Counted from the stretch's first letter, positions 26,331 through 37,523 are shown. The stretch is 64,000 nt of DNA from an uncultured Sphingomonadaceae bacterium (GCA_947499255.1 CANMNF010000001.1:620001-684000); one strand, 5' to 3'. Made by a program: numbers and translations. The notes: generated from the sequence alone by a model not told the origin.

Positions 26331-29300
26331 ATGCCAAAAAGAACCGACATCTCCTCCATCCTCGTTATCGGCGCTGGCCCCATTATTATCGGGCAGGCGT
26401 GCGAGTTCGATTATTCTGGCACGCAGGCGATTAAGGCGCTCAAGGAGGATGGCTATCGCGTCGTGCTGGTGAACTCCAATCCCGCCACGATCATGACCGA
26501 TCCCGATATGGCGGATGCGACCTATGTTGAGCCGATTACGCCCGATATCGTCACCAAGATCATCGCCAAGGAACGTCCCGATGCATTGCTCCCCACGATG
26601 GGTGGTCAAACCGCGCTGAATTGTGCGCTTCAGTTGGAAGAGCTGGGCGTGTTGGAAAAGTATGGCGTGGAAATGATCGGCGCGAAAGCGGATGCGATTG
26701 ATAAGGCGGAAAACCGTCTGCGGTTCCGCGATGCGATGGACAAAATCGGCCTCGAAAGCGCGCGCAGTGGCACTGCGCATACGTTGGATGAGGCGCTCGA
26801 AGTGCTCAAACGCACCGGCCTGCCTTCGATCATCCGCCCCAGCTTCACTATGGGCGGCACGGGTGGCGGCATCGCTTACAACAAGGCGGAATTTGAACAG
26901 ATCGTGCGCAGCGGCCTTGATGCCAGCCCCACCACCGAAGTTTTAATTGAGGAAAGCCTGCTTGGATGGAAAGAATATGAGATGGAGGTGGTTCGCGACA
27001 AAAACGACAACGCCATCATCATTTGCGCCATCGAAAATGTCGATCCGATGGGCGTGCATACCGGCGATTCGATCACTGTCGCGCCAGCTTTCACGCTGAC
27101 CGACAAAGAGTATCAGATCATGCGCAATGCCAGCATCGCTGTGCTGCGCGAAATCGGTGTGGAAACAGGTGGCTCAAACGTCCAATTCTCGGTCAATCCC
27201 AAGGATGGGCGCTTGATCGTGATTGAGATGAACCCGCGCGTATCGCGCTCCTCAGCTTTGGCGTCAAAAGCCACAGGCTTCCCCATTGCCCGCGTCGCGG
27301 CGAAATTGGCCGTGGGATATACGCTGGATGAGATCACCAATGAGATCACCGGCGCGACCCCGGCCAGTTTTGAGCCGACAATCGATTATGTCGTCACCAA
27401 AATCCCGCGCTTCGCCTTTGAAAAATTCAAAGGGGCTGAACCGCTTTTGACAACGGCTATGAAGTCCGTTGGCGAAGTCATGGCGATTGGCCGCAACTTC
27501 AAGGAATCATTGCAGAAGGCTCTACGCGGTTTGGAAACAGAATTGGACGGTTTCAACCGCGTACCTGAGCTTGAAGGCGTTGCGCGCGATGTGATTGTAG
27601 CATCGCTTAGCCAGGCGACACCTGATCGCCTGCTCAAAGTCGCCCAAGCATTCCGCGAAGGCTTCACCATGGAAGAAATCCAGGCGATCACGCATTACGA
27701 TCCGTGGTTCCTGCGCCATATTGAAGAGATCATCCAAGAAGAGCTGAATATCAGCAAAGAGGGCTTGCCCAATACGGCCGAAGAAATACGGCGCCTCAAA
27801 GCAATGGGCTTTTCTGATAAGCGCCTCGCAACTTTGGCTGTCCGCTCGGTCGGCGTTGCTGGCGGCATGGGGGAAACACAGGCGAAGCGTTCCGGCCTGC
27901 TGCACGATGCCTTGCGCGCGATGGCTGGTGCCACCAGCGAAACCGAAGTGCGCCAATTGCGCCAGAAGCTGGGGGTTGTCCCTGTATTCAAGCGCATCGA
28001 TAGCTGCGCCGCAGAGTTCGAGGCGATAACGCCGTATATGTACTCAACCTATGAAGCGCCCAGTTTTGGTGAGCCTGAAGATGAGGCCATGCCCTCAGAC
28101 CGTGAAAAGGTGGTCATTCTGGGCGGTGGGCCAAACCGGATCGGGCAGGGGATTGAGTTCGATTATTGCTGCGTCCATGCGTGTTTTGCATTGGCGGAAG
28201 CTGGCTATGAAACGATCATGGTCAATTGCAATCCAGAGACAGTCAGCACCGACTATGACACGTCAGATCGCCTGTATTTTGAACCACTTACAGCCGAAGA
28301 TGTGTTGGAAATCCTGCGCGTCGAACAAAGCAACGGCACGCTTAAAGGCGTGATCGTTCAATTTGGCGGGCAAACCCCGTTAAAACTTGCCGCCGCGCTG
28401 GAAGATGCGGGTATCCCGATCCTTGGCACCAGTCCCGATGCGATTGATCTTGCCGAAGACCGTGAACGCTTTGCCAAGCTGGTCAACAAGCTCGATCTGA
28501 AACAGCCAGAAAATGGCATCGCCTATAGCCGCGATGAAGCCGCCGCCGTGGCCTCGCGCATCGGTTATCCTGTATTGCTGCGCCCATCCTATGTGCTGGG
28601 TGGCCGCGCGATGGAAATCGTCGATAGCGAAGCGCAGCTTGATAATTATATCGCAACCGCGGTGAATGTGTCGGGTGAAAGCCCTGTCTTGGTGGATCAA
28701 TATTTGCGCGATGCCATCGAATGCGACGTTGATGCCTTATGCGATGGCGATGAAGTCGTAATCGCAGGGGTCATGCAGCATATCGAGGAAGCCGGCGTAC
28801 ACTCTGGTGACAGCGCGTGCTCGCTTCCCCCACACAGCTTGCCAGATGACATCGTCGAAGAAATGGAACGTCAGGCCGTGGCGCTTGCAACATCCTTGGG
28901 CGTGCTGGGCCTGATGAATGTCCAATTTGCGGTGAAAGAGGGCGAGGTTTATCTGATTGAGGTGAATCCCCGCGCAAGCCGGACGGTCCCGTTTGTGGCA
29001 AAAGCTTCAGGCTCGCAAATTGCCAAGATCGCATCGCGCATAATGGCAGGTGAGAAGCTTGCGGATCTTCCCAAGATACGGCGCGAATTGGATTGGGTGG
29101 CGGTGAAAGAAGCTGTGTTCCCCTTCAATCGCTTCCCTGGCTCCGATCCGGTTTTAACACCGGAAATGAAGTCTACTGGCGAAGTTATGGGAATCGATGC
29201 AGATTTTGCGACGGCTTATGCCAAATCCCAAATCGCCGGCGGAACCGTTCTGCCGCAATCGGGGACAGTGTTTGTCTCTGTAAAAGATAGCGACAAGGCC

Positions 29301-29654
29301 TCGATCGTCGAACCTTTGCGGCAGCTTATCGAGAAAGGCTTTAAAGCCGTCGCGACAACCGGCACACAACGTTATCTGGCTGAGCAAGGTTTGGCCGTCG
29401 AAGCTGTGAACAAGGTTGCCCAAGGCCGGCCTCATATCGTCGATAAAATTGCGGACGGCGATATCTCGTTGGTTTTCAACACCACCGAAGGTTGGCAAAG
29501 CCATAAGGACAGTCAATCGATCCGGGCATCGGCGCTGGAAATGAAAGTGCCGTATTATACAACTGCGGCCGCATCAGTCGCCGCAGCGCAGGCGATTCTT
29601 GCGGTAGAACCACGTGATCTTGAAGTGCGGTCGTTGCAGGACTATTATAGCTGA
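26331..29654 (+). CDS. carB: Carbamoyl-phosphate synthase large subunit
   Basis: Makes carbamoyl phosphate from bicarbonate, ammonia and two ATP. 1107 residues, full length. The two homologous ATP-grasp halves are clear: [20 protein letters not shown] and [16 protein letters not shown] in the first, [20 protein letters not shown] and [14 protein letters not shown] in the second. The C-terminal allosteric (MGS-like) domain contains [18 protein letters not shown]. Its carboxyphosphate site uses bicarbonate, which links it loosely to the SbtA/carbonic anhydrase module elsewhere in the window. Confidence 0.98.
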   Translation: MPKRTDISSILVIGAGPIIIGQACEFDYSGTQAIKALKEDGYRVVLVNSNPATIMTDPDMADATYVEPITPDIVTKIIAKERPDALLPTMGGQTALNCALQLEELGVLEKYGVEMIGAKADAIDKAENRLRFRDAMDKIGLESARSGTAHTLDEALEVLKRTGLPSIIRPSFTMGGTGGGIAYNKAEFEQIVRSGLDASPTTEVLIEESLLGWKEYEMEVVRDKNDNAIIICAIENVDPMGVHTGDSITVAPAFTLTDKEYQIMRNASIAVLREIGVETGGSNVQFSVNPKDGRLIVIEMNPRVSRSSALASKATGFPIARVAAKLAVGYTLDEITNEITGATPASFEPTIDYVVTKIPRFAFEKFKGAEPLLTTAMKSVGEVMAIGRNFKESLQKALRGLETELDGFNRVPELEGVARDVIVASLSQATPDRLLKVAQAFREGFTMEEIQAITHYDPWFLRHIEEIIQEELNISKEGLPNTAEEIRRLKAMGFSDKRLATLAVRSVGVAGGMGETQAKRSGLLHDALRAMAGATSETEVRQLRQKLGVVPVFKRIDSCAAEFEAITPYMYSTYEAPSFGEPEDEAMPSDREKVVILGGGPNRIGQGIEFDYCCVHACFALAEAGYETIMVNCNPETVSTDYDTSDRLYFEPLTAEDVLEILRVEQSNGTLKGVIVQFGGQTPLKLAAALEDAGIPILGTSPDAIDLAEDRERFAKLVNKLDLKQPENGIAYSRDEAAAVASRIGYPVLLRPSYVLGGRAMEIVDSEAQLDNYIATAVNVSGESPVLVDQYLRDAIECDVDALCDGDEVVIAGVMQHIEEAGVHSGDSACSLPPHSLPDDIVEEMERQAVALATSLGVLGLMNVQFAVKEGEVYLIEVNPRASRTVPFVAKASGSQIAKIASRIMAGEKLADLPKIRRELDWVAVKEAVFPFNRFPGSDPVLTPEMKSTGEVMGIDADFATAYAKSQIAGGTVLPQSGTVFVSVKDSDKASIVEPLRQLIEKGFKAVATTGTQRYLAEQGLAVEAVNKVAQGRPHIVDKIADGDISLVFNTTEGWQSHKDSQSIRASALEMKVPYYTTAAASVAAAQAILAVEPRDLEVRSLQDYYS

Positions 29655-29666
29655 ACGACAAGCACT

Positions 29667-29686
29667 CGATTTTCCCCCAAAAATCG
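29667..29686 (+). terminator. Weak hairpin after carB
   Basis: Seven-base stem CGATTTT / AAAATCG with a six-base loop, 13 bases after the carB stop. No U-run follows, so termination is uncertain. Confidence 0.3.
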
Positions 29687-29755
29687 GCCTAGCGCATCCG
29701 CCTTGTGGGCGGGGCAGGGTCGTTTTGACGGATTTGACGAAAGACAGGAACGAAA

Positions 29756-30223
29756 ATGCAAAAGGTGCCGATGCTCGCGGAAGGCTACGAAATGCTGACC
29801 ACCGATCTCAAGGCGCTGCGTGACGAGCGGCCAATCATCGTGGATGCGATCGAGGAAGCTCGCGCACATGGTGACCTATCCGAGAATGCGGAATATCACG
29901 CTGCCAAGGAACGCCAAGGCCAGGTCGAAGCGCAAATTGCTGATCTTGAGGACAAGGTAAGCCGCGCACAAATCATCGATCCGACATCGCTTTCAGGCGA
30001 TCGGGTGGTCTTTGGCGCGACGATCACCGTGCTCGATGAAGACGATAAGCCTTCGGTTTACCAGATTGTCGGTCAGGCAGAGAGTGACGCGAAACAAGGG
30101 CGGATTTCTTATGAGAGCCCGCTGGCTCGCGCATTTATTGGCAAAAGTATCGGTGAAGAAGTCGAAGTAACGGTTCCGTCGGGTGAACGGTTTTATCTCA
30201 TCGACAAAATCGAATTCATTTAA
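29756..30223 (+). CDS. greA: Transcription elongation factor GreA
   Basis: Rescues arrested RNA polymerase by stimulating transcript cleavage. 155 residues. The N-terminal coiled coil starts [20 protein letters not shown]; the tip carries the acidic pair in [18 protein letters not shown]; the C-terminal FKBP-like domain has [15 protein letters not shown] and [18 protein letters not shown] lies upstream of the ATG. It follows carB in the same direction, as in many proteobacteria. Confidence 0.97.
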   Translation: MQKVPMLAEGYEMLTTDLKALRDERPIIVDAIEEARAHGDLSENAEYHAAKERQGQVEAQIADLEDKVSRAQIIDPTSLSGDRVVFGATITVLDEDDKPSVYQIVGQAESDAKQGRISYESPLARAFIGKSIGEEVEVTVPSGERFYLIDKIEFI

Positions 30224-30257
30224 GGCCTGAACGGCTCCTGCTCACACCCAACAACCG

Positions 30258-30488
30258 TTATTGCGGCAGTTCAGGCTCCAACAGCTTGTGCAGATGTACG
30301 ATGACGTATTTCATCTCGGCATCGTCAACGGTGCGTTGCGCCCATCCACGCCAAGCTTCCTCAGCCTCAGCAAAGCTTGGATAAAAGCCAACCGTGTGAA
30401 TATCCTTCAAATCCTGAAATTCCACACCGCGCGGATCGGTAACGCGTCCGCCTATGACAAGATGCAAAAGCTGTTGATCGTCAGACAT
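30258..30488 (-). CDS. DUF4170 family small protein
   Basis: 76-residue soluble protein recognised as DUF4170 by LHLVIGGRVTDPRGVEFQDL and VGFYPSFAEAEEAWRGWAQ, ending YVIVHLHKLLEPE. Function unknown; the family is common in alphaproteobacteria. It is downstream of, and on the same strand as, the yqjD-like set, 75 bases away. Confidence 0.75.
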   Translation of the reverse strand: MSDDQQLLHLVIGGRVTDPRGVEFQDLKDIHTVGFYPSFAEAEEAWRGWAQRTVDDAEMKYVIVHLHKLLEPELPQ

Positions 30489-30563
30489 GCTGAGGCCTTT
30501 TTATAGAGGGGTTCGCTATGCGCGGCGCTTTAACCGACCCGTTAATGAGTGCAAGCCTGCAAA

Positions 30564-31112
30564 TCAGTCAAAGCCCAACTTTCGAGCGAGCGTTTTAGTC
30601 GTATTGCGCTTTGTAATCCGTGCCGCATCGCTGGCATTGCCTGCACGATAAGCTGCTTCACGCCGAACCTTGCGGGCTGTGTCACCAACGCTGTCACCCA
30701 GATCATCGAGCTTGCGGGCGCCTTCACGGCTCGCTTCCTGCGCTTTTTCATAAGCATCAATGGCATAGGCCAAAGCCAGTTCGCCACCGACCGCGGCATA
30801 GCCCGCAGCTTTAGCGCCGCCCTTGGCCGCCAATTTGCGTGGGCCTTTGAAAATGCTGGCAATGGCCAAACCGGCAACAACACCGCCTGCAATCGCAAGG
30901 CCAGGATGCTCCTTCGCAAACGTCGTGACTTTGTTGGTAGCATCCGAGATGACGCGCCCAGCTTGGTTGGACAAATCTTCCACCGCCTGTGTCGCCTCGT
31001 CAGTGAGATCCGCAGTATCTTTGGCTGGACCCAGATCGGCAGTACGCTCTGCATTGCGCGCTTCTGCGTCTTCGATCCGTTCGCGAATATCTTCTTTGGT
31101 CGTTTCAATCAT
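30564..31112 (-). CDS. DUF883-like membrane-anchored protein
   Basis: 182-residue protein, last of a four-gene set. It has a charged N-terminal part rich in Glu/Ala (DIRERIEDAEARNAER), a segment resembling the DUF883 tail (TFAKEHPGLAIAGGVVAGLA), a second Ala-rich hydrophobic stretch, and a basic C-terminus (RITKRNTTKTLARKLG). The ATG at 31112 has GGAG upstream; an upstream TTG adds four residues. The likely topology is a cytoplasmic helix tethered to the inner membrane. Relation to ElaB/YqjD, which bind stationary-phase ribosomes in E. coli, is by resemblance only. Confidence 0.6.
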   Translation of the reverse strand: MIETTKEDIRERIEDAEARNAERTADLGPAKDTADLTDEATQAVEDLSNQAGRVISDATNKVTTFAKEHPGLAIAGGVVAGLAIASIFKGPRKLAAKGGAKAAGYAAVGGELALAYAIDAYEKAQEASREGARKLDDLGDSVGDTARKVRREAAYRAGNASDAARITKRNTTKTLARKLGFD

Positions 31113-31127
31113 GATTGGCTCCAAATT

Positions 31128-31526
31128 TTATGTGTTATGCTCGTCCGGCTGCGCGCCGACGGTTCGATTCTCATATTCTTCAATTTCATCGCTTTGATCT
31201 TCGTCGTCTTGAACCGGATCACTGTCCGTTACGAGCTCCATCAAGCTGTCGAATACTTGCTCGATCTGTCCACGAAATATCCAAACGGCAAAGGCACCGA
31301 CACCAAGGGCAACGCCGGTCCCAATTTTAGCCTTATGCACGCTGGCGAACTGCGCTCCTTCGCTGGCGGTTTTGCGCGCGGTCTCGTTAGCACTATCGAC
31401 AAGCCGGGGAGCCACGGTTTTGCCTCCGCGTTCACCTTTCATCAGCGCTACATCTTCGCGTAGCAAACCCTTCGCGCTGTTACGAAGTCGACGCAATTCT
31501 TGCATCTGCCGTTCTAGTCTAGCCAT
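31128..31526 (-). CDS. Single-span membrane protein in yqjD-like set
   Basis: 132-residue protein with a basic, coiled-coil-like N-terminus (MARLERQMQELRRLRNSAKG), one transmembrane segment (IGTGVALGVGAFAVWIFRG) and a very acidic C-terminus (DSDPVQDDEDQSDEIEEYE). Not recognised as a named family. It starts on the stop of the preceding gene (TAATG). Its position, third after YqjD-like and YqjE-like genes, matches that of YqjK in E. coli, but I cannot show homology. Confidence 0.6.
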   Translation of the reverse strand: MARLERQMQELRRLRNSAKGLLREDVALMKGERGGKTVAPRLVDSANETARKTASEGAQFASVHKAKIGTGVALGVGAFAVWIFRGQIEQVFDSLMELVTDSDPVQDDEDQSDEIEEYENRTVGAQPDEHNT

Positions 31527-31978
31527 TACGCGGCACCGTCCTCATTTTCGTTTAGCGCTCTTTTAATCCCCTTGAAGGCAGAAATTGCGCTGCGCACCAT
31601 TAACAATGCGATCAACAAATAGCCCAAAACGACTACCGCTGTTGCGCCCCATGCGGTGATCAGCGGTGTGAGCGCGATAACAAGACCAACGGTAAAACCG
31701 ATCAAAGCCAGAAACACCAAAACCAGCGCCACTACAATGAAACCGACGCCCTTTTTCAGGCAATCGGCAACAAACGCTGCGCGTGACTTTTGATAAGTTA
31801 GCTCGGCATCAAAATAGGTTCGCGCATCGTCGATCAGCGCGTCTACATCGTCAATCAACGACCGCTTACCTTCGGACACGCCTGCATCGGCAGGCCCGCC
31901 CTCAGGCAAACGCGTTGCATTTACGGCCTCACCGGGGGTCTCCGGCACGGTAAGGCTCTCGGCCTCCCTGCCAATCAC
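31526..31978 (-). CDS. Phage-holin-like DUF1469 (YqjE-like) membrane protein
   Basis: 150-residue protein with a soluble N-terminal part containing DDVDALIDDARTYFDAEL, then two strong transmembrane segments (FIVVALVLVFLALIGFTVGL and WGATAVVVLGYLLIALLMV) and a basic tail. This is the layout of the YqjE/holin-X group, which are not phage holins. It starts six bases after the YqjD-like gene and overlaps the next gene by one base. Confidence 0.72.
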   Translation of the reverse strand: MIGREAESLTVPETPGEAVNATRLPEGGPADAGVSEGKRSLIDDVDALIDDARTYFDAELTYQKSRAAFVADCLKKGVGFIVVALVLVFLALIGFTVGLVIALTPLITAWGATAVVVLGYLLIALLMVRSAISAFKGIKRALNENEDGAA

Positions 31979-31984
31979 GGCCGC

Positions 31985-32536
31985 TTACTTGCGGAAAAGG
32001 CGGGAGACAAAGAAACCGGCCAGCGCCGCGATGCCCACAGCGGTTGCGGGGCTTTTTCGGATCGCTTGGCGCGCATCTTCGCCGAGCTCTTCATAGCTTT
32101 TTTCTTCGAGCGTTTTTGCAGTGTCACGCAAAGACTTGGATGCAGTACGGGCATAATCGCCATATTGCGCGCCGAATTTTTCATCCAGCACAGCAGCGTT
32201 TTCTTCAATCATGTTAGAAAGGCTGGCAATAGCTTCGCTCGCCTGATGCTTGCCTTCCACGGCCAACTCGCCTGCCTTGGACTTGGCATCTTCTGACCAA
32301 TCCTCACCTGCAGCCAATGCCTGTTCACGCTTGGTGGCGGCGCGCGTTTTGGCATCCTCTACCAGAACGGCGGCACCTGCTTTGGCTTCGTCAAGCGCAG
32401 CGTTGAAACGTGATTTCGCTTCTTCTGTCGCCTTGGGCTCTGTCACTTTTGTGGTTGATGCTTTGGGCGCAACATCTGGTTCAAGCGTCACTTCTGGAGC
32501 AACAGTTTTCGGTGGTGTATTCTTGGTGGTAGCCAT
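31985..32536 (-). CDS. YqjD/ElaB-like (DUF883) protein
   Basis: 183-residue protein, first of the four-gene set. It has a Thr/Pro/Lys-rich start, a long amphipathic helical region (SRFNAALDEAKAGAAVLVED onward) and a C-terminal glycine-poor membrane anchor (SPATAVGIAALAGFFVSRLF followed by RK), the hallmark of DUF883 tail-anchored proteins. E. coli homologues bind ribosomes at the inner membrane in stationary phase. The order YqjD-like, YqjE-like, third protein mirrors yqjD-yqjE-yqjK. Confidence 0.7.
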   Translation of the reverse strand: MATTKNTPPKTVAPEVTLEPDVAPKASTTKVTEPKATEEAKSRFNAALDEAKAGAAVLVEDAKTRAATKREQALAAGEDWSEDAKSKAGELAVEGKHQASEAIASLSNMIEENAAVLDEKFGAQYGDYARTASKSLRDTAKTLEEKSYEELGEDARQAIRKSPATAVGIAALAGFFVSRLFRK

Positions 32537-32681
32537 AGTTATTTCCCTCGTTATGCGCAGTCCGGCCCGCGCTCACAGTTGTATTATGGGGACAACACAC
32601 CCCCATTCAATAAACGAAACGCTTCTTGCGTAGCAAAGTTCCGGCGAATAGGACGCCCGCGACTGCCAAAAGGAACCTTAA

Positions 32682-33968
<1,287 letters not shown>

Positions 33969-33982
33969 TAGCTTTGAAAGTA

Positions 33983-34016
33983 GGGCGGTCTGGGCGAATT
34001 GCACCTCAGACCGCCC
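33983..34016 (+). terminator. Terminator between eno and ribH
   Basis: Ten-base perfect stem GGGCGGTCTG / CAGACCGCCC with a 14-base loop, 15 bases after the eno stop and nine before the ribH stop on the other strand. It probably acts in both directions. Confidence 0.7.
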
Positions 34017-34024
34017 CTCTAATG

Positions 34025-34447
34025 TCAGGCAGCAAACGTTTGCTGCAATTCCAGCATGCGAATGGCCGCTTGCGCCGCTTCGCCGCCCTTGTTCTTTTGC
34101 GTTGGATCAGCGCGCACCAGCGCCTGTTCTTCGTTTTCAGTTGTCAAAATGCCATTGCCGATGGGGATGCCATCCATCGTCAGCGCCATAATCGCACGGG
34201 CGCTTTCCCCGGCGACGATTTCAAAGTGATAGGTTTCCCCGCGGATCACCACGCCAATCGCGACAAAGCCGTCATACTGACCACTTTCCGCCGCCAACGC
34301 GATAGCGCCAGGGACTTCCAAAGCGCCGGGTACCGTGATGACCTCTGATTCATGACCAGCACCTTCTATTGCAGCCTTTGCACCGGTGATCAGCATATCA
34401 TTCAATTGGCCGTAGAAACGAGCTTCAACAATTAGAAAACGGGCCAT
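34025..34447 (-). CDS. ribH: 6,7-dimethyl-8-ribityllumazine synthase
   Basis: Condenses 3,4-dihydroxy-2-butanone-4-P with the ribitylamino-uracil to form lumazine, the penultimate step to riboflavin. 140 residues. Motifs: [47 protein letters not shown] with the catalytic His, and [18 protein letters not shown]. It begins two bases after the ribB stop, so the two are one operon and their products act in sequence. Confidence 0.96.
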   Translation of the reverse strand: MARFLIVEARFYGQLNDMLITGAKAAIEGAGHESEVITVPGALEVPGAIALAAESGQYDGFVAIGVVIRGETYHFEIVAGESARAIMALTMDGIPIGNGILTTENEEQALVRADPTQKNKGGEAAQAAIRMLELQQTFAA

Positions 34448-34449
34448 TT

Positions 34450-35751
34450 TCAGGCTCCTTCAATAGAAATAGGATGTTCGCCAACGATGGACAGGTCATA
34501 ACCTTCCAGGCCAACAAGCGAATGGCTCTTATTGGTCAGCAACACCATGTCATGGACGCCAAGTTCGGCAAGGATCTGCGCGCCTACGCCGTAATCGCGC
34601 TGTTCAGGCGGAATCTGTGACTGGTCCGGTTGAGGAGCAGTGCCAAGACCTGCCACCGCTTTGGTGGCATAGTCAGGCTGGGGCCGATTGATCAGCACCA
34701 CAACGCCAGCCCCTTTTTCGCCAATGATCTTCATTGCCCCGGCCAACAGGCCAGCGCGCGAGGTATCACGGGCGAAAACATCATCGAAAATGGACAGCGC
34801 ATGCATTCGCACCAAAGTTGGCTCATTGGGATCAATGTGCCCTTTGACCAGCGCGAGCGTCTCACCTTTGGTGGCTTTGTTGTAAAAGCTTATCGCCTGC
34901 CATTCGCCGCCATATTGGCTTGTGAAACGGTTTTCGGCACGCTTTTCGACCAAGTGATCATTCTGCCGGCGATAGGCAATAAGATCGCGAATTGTGCCGA
35001 TTTTCATCCCATGTTTGCGGCCAAATGAGATCAGATCCTCAAGCCGCGCCATAGAACCATCGTCATTCATAATCTCGCAGATCACGCCGCTAGGGTTCAA
35101 ACCGGCGAGGCGCGAAATATCTACCGCAGCTTCAGTGTGACCGGCACGCACCAGAACACCACCTTCGCGCGCCACCAACGGGAAGACATGGCCCGGCGTC
35201 ACGATATCATCGGCACCCTTTGATGAATCGATGGCAACAGAAACAGTGCGCGCCCGATCTGCCGCGCTGATCCCGGTTGTGACGCCTTCACGCGCTTCTA
35301 TAGCAACGGTAAACGCTGTTTCATGGCGCTCTCGGTTCTTCTGGCTCATTGGATCAAGGCCCAGCGCCTGCACGCGTTCTTTAGCCAGTGAGAGGCAGAT
35401 GAGGCCGCGGCCATGGGTGGCCATGAAGTTGATCGCATCGGGCGTCGCCATTTGCGCAGGGATGATGAGGTCGCCTTCATTCTCCCGATCTTCATCGTCG
35501 ACAAGGATGAACATACGGCCATTGCGCGCTTCTTCAATAATTTCCTCGATCCCGACAAGCACTGGCGTATCGTCATTGGCATCGAGAAATTGGCCAAGTT
35601 TGCTCAGCGTTTCACTGGTCGGGTTCCAGCTTCCTTCGGTGCAATCGCGCAAAGTATTGGCATGAAGGCCAGCTGCTCTTGCAAGGCCGGCTCGCGTCAT
35701 CTTGCCATCTTCGATAATAGTTCGGACGCGGTCTATAGTAATATCAGTCAT
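34450..35751 (-). CDS. ribB: 3,4-dihydroxy-2-butanone 4-phosphate synthase with N-terminal HTH and degenerate GTP cyclohydrolase II domain
   Basis: 433 residues in three parts. Residues 1-60 look like an XRE-type helix-turn-helix ([19 protein letters not shown], then [14 protein letters not shown]). Residues about 65-270 are an intact RibB domain: [53 protein letters not shown]. Residues about 275-433 align with RibA, but the zinc cysteines are gone: where RibA has HSECLTGDVFG and RCDCG, this has [11 protein letters not shown] and TSRAG. So it should make the 4-carbon unit but not hydrolyse GTP. The HTH fusion suggests autoregulation; a palindrome lies 13 bases before the start. Confidence 0.92.
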   Translation of the reverse strand: MTDITIDRVRTIIEDGKMTRAGLARAAGLHANTLRDCTEGSWNPTSETLSKLGQFLDANDDTPVLVGIEEIIEEARNGRMFILVDDEDRENEGDLIIPAQMATPDAINFMATHGRGLICLSLAKERVQALGLDPMSQKNRERHETAFTVAIEAREGVTTGISAADRARTVSVAIDSSKGADDIVTPGHVFPLVAREGGVLVRAGHTEAAVDISRLAGLNPSGVICEIMNDDGSMARLEDLISFGRKHGMKIGTIRDLIAYRRQNDHLVEKRAENRFTSQYGGEWQAISFYNKATKGETLALVKGHIDPNEPTLVRMHALSIFDDVFARDTSRAGLLAGAMKIIGEKGAGVVVLINRPQPDYATKAVAGLGTAPQPDQSQIPPEQRDYGVGAQILAELGVHDMVLLTNKSHSLVGLEGYDLSIVGEHPISIEGA

Positions 35752-35763
35752 GGGGGCCTGATA

Positions 35764-35779
35764 TCACATTTTAATGTGA
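35764..35779. promoter_or_regulatory. Palindromic operator-like site between ribB and flavin reductase
   Basis: TCACATT-TT-AATGTGA: perfect seven-base arms with a two-base centre, 13 bases upstream of the ribB ATG in the divergent promoter region. A candidate binding site for the HTH domain of RibB or another dimeric regulator. Confidence 0.55.
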
Positions 35780-35794
35780 GGGCAAGTACGATAA

Positions 35795-35810
35795 TCACAT
35801 TGCAATCGTA
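35795..35810. promoter_or_regulatory. Second, imperfect operator-like site
   Basis: TCACATT-GC-AATCGTA: the left arm is identical to the first site and the inner ATTGCAAT is symmetric, but the right outer arm is decayed. The centre is 31 bases from that of the first site, close to three helical turns, so both face the same side of the DNA. Confidence 0.4.
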
Positions 35811-35845
35811 AATTGCCTCTTGCGCGTTGGAGAAAGCGCCCTCAT

Positions 35846-36376
35846 GTGTCGCGGGTGACCGATGCCAATCTTCCCACTTCCGAGTTAATTGATAACTTCC
35901 GCAATGCGATGCGCCATGTCGCGGCGACCGTCTATGCGGTCACCACGCAAGTGGATGGGGAGCGCTTCGGCATTCTGGCAACTGCAGTAAGCTCACTAAG
36001 CTTTGATCCGCCATCACTATTGGTGTGTGTCAATCAGACAGCATCCTTGCATGACCCATTGGCGCAGGCAGAAACCTTCGGGATCAATGTACTTGGCCTT
36101 GGCAATCGCAATGTTGCAGAACATTTTCAAAAACCTTTGCCCACTGATCGGTTTGCCGAAGGCGATTGGCAGGATTGGCACGGCGTCCCGGTGCTCGCCA
36201 GCGCGCAATCCAGCTTGATTTGCCGGACCGCTCATCGCCATGAATTTGGCACGCATTCCATTTTCGTTGGAACCTTGGAAGCCGCCAAACACCGCGACAA
36301 TGCTACGCCGCTGACCTATTATGACAGGCACTATATCGACATCAGTGAAGCTCCGGAAAAGGCGCGCAAGCTTTAA
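35846..36376 (+). CDS. Flavin reductase-like protein (FMN-binding split barrel)
   Basis: Flavin:NAD(P)H reductase family protein of about 176 residues. Typical features are FRNAMRHVAATVYAVTTQ, GILATAVSSLSFDPPSLLVC, NQTASLHDPLAQAETFGIN and THSIFVGTLEAAKH, as in the small components of two-component monooxygenases. The frame is open from a TTG at 35813; GTG at 35846 or 35855 are the likely starts, and none has a strong SD. It diverges from ribB, sharing the operator region, which suggests flavin supply and flavin reduction are co-regulated. The partner monooxygenase is not in the window. Confidence 0.85.
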   Translation: MSRVTDANLPTSELIDNFRNAMRHVAATVYAVTTQVDGERFGILATAVSSLSFDPPSLLVCVNQTASLHDPLAQAETFGINVLGLGNRNVAEHFQKPLPTDRFAEGDWQDWHGVPVLASAQSSLICRTAHRHEFGTHSIFVGTLEAAKHRDNATPLTYYDRHYIDISEAPEKARKL

Positions 36377-37350
36377 TCCTTGGTGAAAGGCTGGTCACGC
36401 AAAGCCAGCAAATGCCCCGGCCAGCTTGGCCCTTCGCGCAAAGGCAGATATCGCTCAATTTCCTGCTCAATCATCTCGGCCCGCGATGTTGGCGAGGGAT
36501 AGACAAAGCTGAGCGCGCCCGTCACGCGGCGGCCTTGAGAACTGCGGAAGAAAGCGGGCGCTATTTGCGGATCATATCCCGCGTTGGAAAGCAGGTGCAC
36601 CATCAAACGATCAGCCTCAACTTCAACCTGCCGATTGCGCTGCTGGTTGCGCCCGAATTCTCCGAAAAAACCCTTGCGAACGCCCGCCGCGCTCAACCGC
36701 GCGCGGTGCTCCAAAACCGAATGCGCCAGCTCGTGGGCAAAAATCGCGGCGAGCTGTTCATCTGTTGCAATGGCGGCGAGGGGGTAGGATATTTGGATCA
36801 CTCTACCGTCTGATCTCGCCGCGAGGCTTTTCTCAGTGGTGATTTCGAAAAGGGCCAAGCAACCAGTCGGCGCGTCCATATCAACCAAGAGAGATTGGTC
36901 CGCGCGCAGATAGCTGACTGACAGTGGTTCTTGCGCAGATTGGCCGGCGATCACATCGAACACAGCATCGCGCAATGGGACCTCCTCAGGAGGCGATACT
37001 TCACTAAGGAGTGCGCCACCAATCTCAAGCAGCACATCGCCTCGGCGCAGCCCGGATAGCGCCGCGGGGCTGTTTGGAACCACATTGGCAACAGCAACAG
37101 TACCGTTTCCGAATTCAGGGGGGCGCGTGTCGTCAGAGTACTGATCGTAACTATGGATGATCAATCCGGTCACAGGCATCTGCGAACGACACAGATGCGC
37201 GTTGGCCGTCAACAAGCGTTCTGCGATTTGGGCAAGACGCAAATCCTGCGCGGACAAAGCGGCGTAGGGATCGGGTTCCTGTGCGCGCACAGGCCCGGAT
37301 ATGCCAAGCAGGCTTATGGCAAGCGCTAACGCCAACAGAACAAATTTCAA
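36373..37350 (-). CDS. Exported M48-type metalloprotease with PDZ domain
   Basis: About 325 residues. A signal peptide (LKFVLLALALAISLLGI, then GPVRAQ) is followed by a helical part, a PDZ-like segment (VANVVPNSPAALSGLRRGDV) and the zinc protease motif HELAH in IFAHELAHSVLEH, then a downstream Glu in EVEADRLMVHLL as third ligand. It resembles periplasmic M48 proteins. No ATG is available: the frame runs back through the tRNA-Lys gene to 37527, but that part is tRNA sequence, so a TTG at 37350, nine bases after the tRNA, is the likely start. The stop shares TTAA with the flavin reductase gene. Confidence 0.82.
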   Translation of the reverse strand: MKFVLLALALAISLLGISGPVRAQEPDPYAALSAQDLRLAQIAERLLTANAHLCRSQMPVTGLIIHSYDQYSDDTRPPEFGNGTVAVANVVPNSPAALSGLRRGDVLLEIGGALLSEVSPPEEVPLRDAVFDVIAGQSAQEPLSVSYLRADQSLLVDMDAPTGCLALFEITTEKSLAARSDGRVIQISYPLAAIATDEQLAAIFAHELAHSVLEHRARLSAAGVRKGFFGEFGRNQQRNRQVEVEADRLMVHLLSNAGYDPQIAPAFFRSSQGRRVTGALSFVYPSPTSRAEMIEQEIERYLPLREGPSWPGHLLALRDQPFTKD

Positions 37351-37358
37351 GGAAGGTT

Positions 37359-37434
<76 letters not shown>

Positions 37435-37523
37435 ATTCCGGCTATTCCGGGAGCGTGACGATTCACGCGAGGCCGCTGCGTATAGCGAAAGTTTCGCGCA
37501 AGGGAAGGGGACTTTAGGCCCCG

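Noticed and set aside
30225-30276. Inverted repeat GCCTGAAC / GTTCAGGC after greA as a terminator
   Set aside because: The loop of 36 bases is too long for a stable terminator hairpin, one arm lies inside the DUF4170 gene, and no U-run follows.
31526-31978. Prophage holin and associated phage remnant
   Set aside because: The holin-like protein matches the YqjE-type housekeeping group, and no lysin, integrase or structural phage gene is nearby.
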